NCBI RefSeq assembly: GCF_943193175.1
Contig: NZ_CALPDF010000042.1
Location: 1-39,172, forward strand
Length of the DNA: 39,172 nucleotides
Direction: 5' to 3'
DNA from: Neobacillus muris
GTDB taxonomy: Bacteria; Bacillota; Bacilli; Bacillales; Cytobacillaceae
The notes under the pieces: model-generated
The model's input: the letters and a program-made list of their open reading frames with translations, nothing else
Told to the model about the DNA's origin: nothing
Database searches by the model: none
Part shown: positions 34,464-39,172 of the stretch, piece after piece
Layout of the letters: every line of letters starts with the position of its first letter
Position numbering within the stretch: the stretch's first letter is position 1
Translations under genes and position numbers: made by a program

Positions 34464-36368
34464 ATGTGTGGTTTTATTGGTTGTGTACACGACAAACCGC
34501 AAATTTATAATGATCAGCAAATCGAACTATTTAAAAATATGAATGATATCATTACCCATCGTGGCCCGGACGACGATGGCTATTATTTTGATGAGCATAT
34601 CCAATTTGGTTTCCGGCGTTTAAGCATCATTGACATTGAAAGCGGACATCAGCCGTTAACCTATGAAAATGAACGGTATTGGATTATCTTTAACGGTGAG
34701 GTTTATAACTATGTCGAGCTGCGTGAGGAATTATTAAAGGAAGGTCTTTCTTTTGCGACAAGCTCCGATACAGAGGTTATTATTGCGCTGTACAGCCACT
34801 TAAAGGAAAAAGCGGTTGAAAAATTGCGCGGGATGTTTGCTTTTGTGATCTGGGATAAGCAGGAACGGACCCTTTACGGTGCGCGGGACCATTTTGGCAT
34901 CAAGCCATTTTTCTATATGGAAGACGGTGAAAAAACTTATTTTGCTTCAGAGAAAAAGAGTATTTTGCTTGCTCTTGAAAATGATGTATTAAACTATGAT
35001 GCCCTCCAGCATTATTTGACCTATCAGTTTGTTCCAGAACCAGACACCTTGTCACAGGGGATTTCGAAACTGGAACCAGGCCATTATTTTATCAAAAAAG
35101 CGGACGCTCCAATGCAAATCAAGCAGTATTGGAAGGCACACTTTAACCCGGTGCAAAAATCAGAACCGGATTTTGTTAAAGAAATTCGGGATATCCTGTT
35201 TGATTCTGTAGAAAAGCATATGCGCAGTGATGTTCCTGTCGGTTCCTTCCTTTCAGGGGGAATTGACTCATCGATTATTGCGTCGATTGCAAAAGAATTT
35301 CACCCGGCAATTAAAACGTTCTCGGTCGGGTTTGAACGCAATGGCTTCAGTGAAATTGATGTAGCCAAAGAAACAGCGGAAAAGCTTGGGGTTGAAAACA
35401 TCAGCTATGTCATTACTCCGGAAGAATATATGAATGAAGTCCCTAAAATTATGTGGCACATGGACGATCCTCTTGCAGATCCAGCTTGTGTGCCGTTATA
35501 TTTTGTGGCCCGTGAAGCAAGGAAGCATGTAACTGTTGTCCTCTCGGGAGAAGGGGCGGATGAATTATTTGGGGGCTACAATATCTACCGTGAGCCGCAT
35601 GACCTGCAGATTTTTAATAAAATCCCCCGGGTTGGAAAGAAGCTTCTCAAGGGAATTGCCAATATGATGCCAGAAGGCACTAAGGGGAAGAGCTTTATTG
35701 AGCGCGGTGTGACACCAATGGAAGAGCGCTATATTGGGAATGCAAAAATGTTTACTGAGGAAGAAAAACGGGATTTATTTAGTGTGTATCGTGAAGGACT
35801 GAACTATACAGATGTTACGAAGCCGCTTTATAACGAATCCCGCGGCTACGATCCGGTGGACCGGATGCAATATATTGATATCCATACTTGGATGCGTGGA
35901 GATATCCTGCTTAAAGCCGATCGAATGACGATGGCACATTCTTTGGAGCTGCGTGTTCCTTTCCTTGATAAGGATGTTTTTGAAGTGGCATCAAACATTC
36001 CAAGCAGCTTAAAAACTGCGGCTGGTACAACCAAGTATATTTTGCGCAAGGCAGCCGAAGGGGTTGTTCCTGACCATGTGCTGAGCCGCAAGAAGCTTGG
36101 TTTCCCAGTGCCAATCCGCCATTGGCTAAAGGCGGAAATGAATGATTGGGCGAAAAAGATTATCCTTGAAAGCAATACGGACCATTTAATCAATAAAACT
36201 TATTTGTTAAAATTGCTTGATGACCACTGCATGGACAAAGCAGATAACAGCCGGAAAATATGGACAGTTCTTATGTTTATGGTATGGCATCAGGTTTTTG
36301 TTGAAGGAGTTTACTCCTTTCAAAGCGAGTTTACTGCCGGAAGGGCTTTAGAAGCTTCAAAAAGCTAA
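34464..36368 (+). CDS. asnB: Asparagine synthetase (glutamine-hydrolysing) AsnB
   Basis: Makes asparagine from aspartate, ATP and glutamine. It has 634 residues. After removal of Met1 the N-terminal Cys2 (MCGFIGCV) is the glutaminase nucleophile. The N-terminal glutaminase domain (1-210) shows HRGPDDDGYY and FNGEVYNYVELREEL. The C-terminal synthetase domain has the pyrophosphate loop FLSGGIDSS near 258-266 and LSGEGADELFGGYNIYRE near 360-377. I chose ATG 34464, because Cys must follow Met; the in-frame GTG at 34452 would bury it. B. subtilis has several such enzymes; this position next to metK matches asnB itself. Confidence 0.96.
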   Translation: MCGFIGCVHDKPQIYNDQQIELFKNMNDIITHRGPDDDGYYFDEHIQFGFRRLSIIDIESGHQPLTYENERYWIIFNGEVYNYVELREELLKEGLSFATSSDTEVIIALYSHLKEKAVEKLRGMFAFVIWDKQERTLYGARDHFGIKPFFYMEDGEKTYFASEKKSILLALENDVLNYDALQHYLTYQFVPEPDTLSQGISKLEPGHYFIKKADAPMQIKQYWKAHFNPVQKSEPDFVKEIRDILFDSVEKHMRSDVPVGSFLSGGIDSSIIASIAKEFHPAIKTFSVGFERNGFSEIDVAKETAEKLGVENISYVITPEEYMNEVPKIMWHMDDPLADPACVPLYFVAREARKHVTVVLSGEGADELFGGYNIYREPHDLQIFNKIPRVGKKLLKGIANMMPEGTKGKSFIERGVTPMEERYIGNAKMFTEEEKRDLFSVYREGLNYTDVTKPLYNESRGYDPVDRMQYIDIHTWMRGDILLKADRMTMAHSLELRVPFLDKDVFEVASNIPSSLKTAAGTTKYILRKAAEGVVPDHVLSRKKLGFPVPIRHWLKAEMNDWAKKIILESNTDHLINKTYLLKLLDDHCMDKADNSRKIWTVLMFMVWHQVFVEGVYSFQSEFTAGRALEASKS

Positions 36369-36383
36369 AGGGAAAAAGAGCTA

Positions 36384-36407
36384 AAAGCACCCGTTAATGG
36401 GTGCTTT
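36384..36407. terminator. Terminator between asnB and ytoA
   Basis: AAAGCACCC (36384-36392) with GGGTGCTTT (36399-36407) and loop GTTAAT. Only a short T run follows on either side. It overlaps the stop codon of ytoA and probably serves both converging genes. Confidence 0.82.
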
Positions 36408-36927
36408 AACTGTTTTTGGATTGCTGAGACTTATAAAATTGTGCTTTTTCAGCATATTCACGGACGATTCTTTCCATATCTAGTATATCTTCAGCAGTTA
36501 ATTCCCTCATAACTTTCGCCGGCCTGCCAAATGCTAATGTATTGGGAGGAATTTTTTTTCCTTGCGGAACAAGGCTGCCAGCCCCGATAAACGCACCCTC
36601 GCCGATTTCAGCCTGGTCCAATATAATCGATCCCATTCCGATTAACGCTCTTTTTCTAATGATGCAGCTATGAAGGATGACCTGATGTCCAATTGTCACC
36701 TCGTCTTCTAAGATTAGCGGGTTGTTTGGACTTTGGTGTAAGATAGAATTATCTTGGATGTTGACATTTTTTCCTATTCTTACAGGGGCCACGTCCCCTC
36801 TGATGACTGAATTAAACCAGACGCTGGAGTGTCCGCCAATTTCAACATCACCAGTAATTGTGACAAAATCGGCAATGAAGGCTGAATCATCTATGACTGG
36901 ATAGTTACTATGAAACGGATAAATCAT
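36406..36927 (-). CDS. ytoA: Gamma-carbonic anhydrase-like protein YtoA
   Basis: A left-handed beta-helix protein of 173 residues, the usual length. Hexapeptide repeats fill residues about 15-130. The zinc ligands of the gamma class are in place: His64 in SILH, His81 and His86 in IGHQVILH. It may be a carbonic anhydrase, but many family members are inactive or have other roles, so activity is uncertain. AAAAGGAGCG precedes ATG 36927. Single gene on the minus strand between asnB and ytpA. Confidence 0.9.
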   Translation of the reverse strand: MIYPFHSNYPVIDDSAFIADFVTITGDVEIGGHSSVWFNSVIRGDVAPVRIGKNVNIQDNSILHQSPNNPLILEDEVTIGHQVILHSCIIRKRALIGMGSIILDQAEIGEGAFIGAGSLVPQGKKIPPNTLAFGRPAKVMRELTAEDILDMERIVREYAEKAQFYKSQQSKNS

Positions 36928-37046
36928 TTGGTTCGCTCCTTTTGCTGTTAGATGATTTTATTGTATCGGAAAATTCTGGCCATTGACAAAAAAATTATCT
37001 GCTGGGATTACGGAGGATATGGATATCCCAAACATTTGACGTAATA

Positions 37047-37055
37047 TGATAAAAT
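37047..37055 (+). promoter_or_regulatory. Candidate extended -10 promoter of ytpAB
   Basis: TGATAAAAT, an extended -10 of the TGn-TATAAT kind, 44 bases before ytpA. No good -35 lies at the usual distance. A TTGACA at 36983-36988 is followed 17 bases later by a poor -10, giving another possibility. Confidence 0.35.
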
Positions 37056-37098
37056 ACAAAGGATTCAAATATGAACACTTTTTCTAGGAGGAAACGAT

Positions 37099-37902
37099 AT
37101 GTGGAAGTGGGAAGCAGAAGGTGAAGCGAAGGCAGTTATTGTAATCGTTCACGGAGCAATGGAGCATCACGGCCGATACGGCTGGCTGATTGAAATGTGG
37201 CGATTATCAGGCTTTCATGTCATTATGGATGACCTTCCTGGCCAGGGGATGACCACAAGAGCCGGCCGTGGGCATATTGATTCCTTTGATGAATACATAA
37301 TCGATGTAAAAGACTGGATTCAGGCGGCTTACCAGTATAATTTGCCCGTATTTTTGCTTGGCCACAGCATGGGGGGGCTGATTGCGATCCGTCTGCTTCA
37401 GGAGCAGCGGCTTAATCTGGCCGGAGTTATTTTGTCCTCGCCGTGCTTGGGACTCGTGAATCCGCCATCCAAATTTTTGGATATACTATCGCGAGGATTG
37501 AATATTATTTTCCCGTCCTTTCGGATGGATTCTGGGCTGACCATTGAAATGGCTACGAGAAACGAGGATGTCCGGGAGGCAGATGCCAATGATACTCTTT
37601 ATGTTACAAAGGTATCTGTCAGGTGGTATCGTGAGCTTGTGGAGGCAATGAAACAGGCGTTCCTCCGTATCGAAAGAACTCAGGACGTTCCCATGCTAAT
37701 AATGCAGGCAGGGGACGACCAAATTGTCAACAAACGAACAGTGAAAGACTGGTTTAATAAAGTTCCTTTAACGGAACAACGCTTTAAAGAATGGCCAAAA
37801 TGCTATCATGAAATCTTTAATGAACCAGAGCGTGAAGAGGTGTTTGAGTACGCAAAGGATTTTGTCCATAGCCAATTAAAAGCCATTGGATACATTGTGT
37901 AG
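37099..37902 (+). CDS. ytpA: Alpha/beta hydrolase, lysophospholipase-like YtpA
   Basis: A monoglyceride-lipase-type serine hydrolase of 267 residues. The HGAMEHHGRY stretch near 18-27 is the oxyanion region, GHSMGG near 88-93 holds the nucleophile Ser, and the Asp and His lie in AGDDQIV and CYHEIFNE. In B. subtilis YtpA is a phospholipase that makes the phospholipid antibiotic bacilysocin. AGGAGGAAACGAT precedes ATG 37099. ytpB follows 17 bases after the stop, so they form one operon. Confidence 0.88.
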   Translation: MWKWEAEGEAKAVIVIVHGAMEHHGRYGWLIEMWRLSGFHVIMDDLPGQGMTTRAGRGHIDSFDEYIIDVKDWIQAAYQYNLPVFLLGHSMGGLIAIRLLQEQRLNLAGVILSSPCLGLVNPPSKFLDILSRGLNIIFPSFRMDSGLTIEMATRNEDVREADANDTLYVTKVSVRWYRELVEAMKQAFLRIERTQDVPMLIMQAGDDQIVNKRTVKDWFNKVPLTEQRFKEWPKCYHEIFNEPEREEVFEYAKDFVHSQLKAIGYIV

Positions 37903-37919
37903 AAAGGTTGTTGTTTTCC

Positions 37920-38984
37920 ATGAAGCCGATTGCCCTCATGACTAGGGTATACCGTCATATACTTCCAGTTGTCCATCAAGAATTGGCTTATTGGAAAGAC
38001 CGGGCCCAAAGAATTCCAAATTCTGAGCTTCGAAGGCAGGCATTGGCAAGTATCGAGCATAAAACGTTTCATTGTGAAGGGGGAGCCATTTTAGCGCTGG
38101 CTGCCGAAAAACAATATAAACGGGCGGTTAAATTTATTGTCGCCTATCAAACGATCAGTGATTATCTTGATAATCTTTGTGACCGCAGCACTTCTTTGGA
38201 CCCAAAAGATTTTGCCCTGCTTCACGAGTCCATGTCAGATGCGCTTGTCTTAGAGGCCGGATATAAAAATTATTATCAATTACGCGAGGATCAGGATGAT
38301 GGCCGCTATCTTTACGACCTGTCCGAAACGTGCAGGTCGGTCCTTCGCGAGCTTCGCCATTATGGCTTGATCAAGGATTATCTCCTTGAGCTCTGTCAGT
38401 ACTATTGTGATTTACAGGTACACAAGCATGTTAAAAAGGATGAGCGGGTACCTCGTTTGGAAACATGGTTCAACAGGCATAAAGTCGATCTTCCTGAAAT
38501 GGAATGGTACGAATTTTCCGCCTGCTCTGGATCTACATTGGGAATTTTTTGTCTTGTCTCGTATGCATTGCGGGGGGATTTCACCAAGAGGGATGCCCAA
38601 AATATTAGAAATGGTTATTTTCCTTATATTCAAGGCCTGCATATTTTGCTTGATTATTTTATTGACCAAGATGAAGACCGGGCAGAGGGGGATTTAAACT
38701 TCTGCTTCTATTATGAAAATCAGGAAACTTTATTTGAGCGGTTAAAATATTTTGTTTCTGAAGCGGATAAGCATACAGAGCATTTGCCGCACAGAGAGTT
38801 TCATCAATTGATTAATCGCGGACTGCTGGGTATCTATTTATCCGACGCAAAAGTGCGAAAACAAAAAGAAGTCCGGAAACTTTCCAAAGGAATTATTAAA
38901 ACAGGCGGGTGGATCAGTTACTTCTTTTATATTAACGGACGTGCCTACCGATCTGTACAAAAAATAGTTGGTTTACTATCATAA
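37920..38984 (+). CDS. ytpB: Tetraprenyl-beta-curcumene synthase YtpB
   Basis: A terpene synthase of the DUF2600 family, 354 residues. In B. subtilis YtpB cyclises C35 heptaprenyl diphosphate to tetraprenyl-beta-curcumene, a precursor of sesquarterpenes in spores. The Asp-rich metal-binding motif is probably SDYLDNLCDR near 78-87. A second acidic segment, DYFIDQDEDRAEGD, is near 247-260. I chose ATG 37920; the TTG at 37908 abuts the AAAGG site and leaves no spacing. It shares the C35 prenyl diphosphate with MenA, so the two compete for substrate. Two hairpins follow. Confidence 0.9.
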   Translation: MKPIALMTRVYRHILPVVHQELAYWKDRAQRIPNSELRRQALASIEHKTFHCEGGAILALAAEKQYKRAVKFIVAYQTISDYLDNLCDRSTSLDPKDFALLHESMSDALVLEAGYKNYYQLREDQDDGRYLYDLSETCRSVLRELRHYGLIKDYLLELCQYYCDLQVHKHVKKDERVPRLETWFNRHKVDLPEMEWYEFSACSGSTLGIFCLVSYALRGDFTKRDAQNIRNGYFPYIQGLHILLDYFIDQDEDRAEGDLNFCFYYENQETLFERLKYFVSEADKHTEHLPHREFHQLINRGLLGIYLSDAKVRKQKEVRKLSKGIIKTGGWISYFFYINGRAYRSVQKIVGLLS

Positions 38985-38988
38985 AAAT

Positions 38989-39044
38989 GAGGATGACCAA
39001 TGGTCATCCTCAAGCTGTCGAAAAACCTTCGACAGCTTTTATTT
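38989..39044 (+). terminator. Tandem terminator hairpins after ytpB
   Basis: The first stem is GAGGATGACC (38989-38998) with GGTCATCCTC (39002-39011). The second is AAGCTGTCGAA (39012-39022) with TTCGACAGCTT (39028-39038), then TTATTTTAT. Both stems are perfect (10 and 11 bp). The second has the T-rich tail. Confidence 0.9.
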
Positions 39045-39078
39045 TATCTTTATTCTTTATTAATTCACCGCGTTAATA

Positions 39079-39087
39079 TGATATAAT
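39079..39087 (+). promoter_or_regulatory. Extended -10 promoter-like sequence near the right end
   Basis: TGATATAAT contains a perfect TATAAT with an upstream TG. It lies in an AT-rich stretch, has no clear -35, and would read into the dispersed repeat. Chance is likely in such AT-rich DNA. Confidence 0.25.
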
Positions 39088-39117
39088 ATTATTAATAGTT
39101 GTCTATGCGAATTGTCG

Positions 39118-39172
39118 GTTGATTTGCGCTCCAGGCGCTTCGCTTTCCGCGGGCGTGCCGGGGAGCTTCCTC
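39118..39172. repeat. Start of a GC-rich dispersed Bacillaceae repeat (cut by the window end)
   Basis: Beginning at GTTGATTTGCGCTCCAGGCG, the sequence becomes abruptly GC-rich, with CGCTTTCCGCGGGCG and GGGGAGCTTCCTC. I recall this as one edge of an intergenic repeat common in several Bacillus-group genomes. It is not coding as far as can be seen. Only 55 bases are in the window, so length, copy number and any link to mobility cannot be judged here. Confidence 0.65.

Overview
The window looks like the chromosome of an aerobic, low-GC, Gram-positive, spore-forming member of the Bacillaceae (Bacillus/Neobacillus-like). The evidence is the gene content and order (trnB-type tRNA run, glgBCDAP, menFDHBEC, luxS, ytkD, ytlACD, ytmAB, pckA/metK, asnB, ytoA, ytpAB), strong AGGAGG-type ribosome binding sites, frequent TTG/GTG starts, an S-box riboswitch, and matches to the Bacillus Zur and CcpN operators. 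The species cannot be fixed from this sequence. I see no prophage, transposase, CRISPR array or plasmid function.

Layout. 1-1048: the 3' half of a large tRNA cluster (Ser-fMet-Asp-Phe-His-Gly-Ile-Asn-Ser-Glu, the order at the end of the B. subtilis trnB cluster), closed by a terminator. 1542-9521: glycogen operon glgB-C-D-A-P, tightly packed with overlaps. 9563-18361: menaquinone genes, with menA on the minus strand and menF-D-H-B-E-C on the plus strand. 18405-22129, minus strand: a 53-residue DUF1540 gene, a bd-type quinol oxidase pair (ythB, ythA) and an orphan zinc-binding lipoprotein behind a Zur box. 22330-25510: small conserved genes (carbonic anhydrase ytiB, yidD, luxS, ytzI, two small conserved proteins of unknown function, Nudix hydrolase ytkD). 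25532-28132, minus strand: ABC importer ytlA-ytlC-ytlD. 28244-29314: ytmA and ytmB. 29424-30888: an ECF sigma factor and its membrane partner, placed between ytmB and pckA. 30909-36368: pckA and metK diverge around a CcpN-like site and an S-box riboswitch, followed by asnB. 36406-38984: ytoA, ytpA and ytpB. The right end runs into a GC-rich sequence that I recognise as a dispersed Bacillaceae repeat.

How the genes work together. The glg operon makes and degrades glycogen: GlgC/GlgD supply ADP-glucose, GlgA extends, GlgB branches and GlgP phosphorolyses. The men genes make the menaquinone that the neighbouring bd-type oxidase would oxidise. PckA (gluconeogenesis), MetK and LuxS (AdoMet supply and the activated methyl cycle) and AsnB are core metabolism. 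YtpA and YtpB make membrane-linked secondary metabolites in B. subtilis.

Most of the window is ordinary core chromosome. The parts most worth a second look are: the ECF sigma/anti-sigma pair with a DUF4871-like outer domain and a matching ECF promoter; a possible Asn-rich leader peptide with a terminator-like hairpin ahead of asnB; the orphan ZnuA-like gene under a Zur box; a fragment resembling the start of the initiator tRNA inside the tRNA cluster; and several hairpins or palindromes whose roles are unknown.
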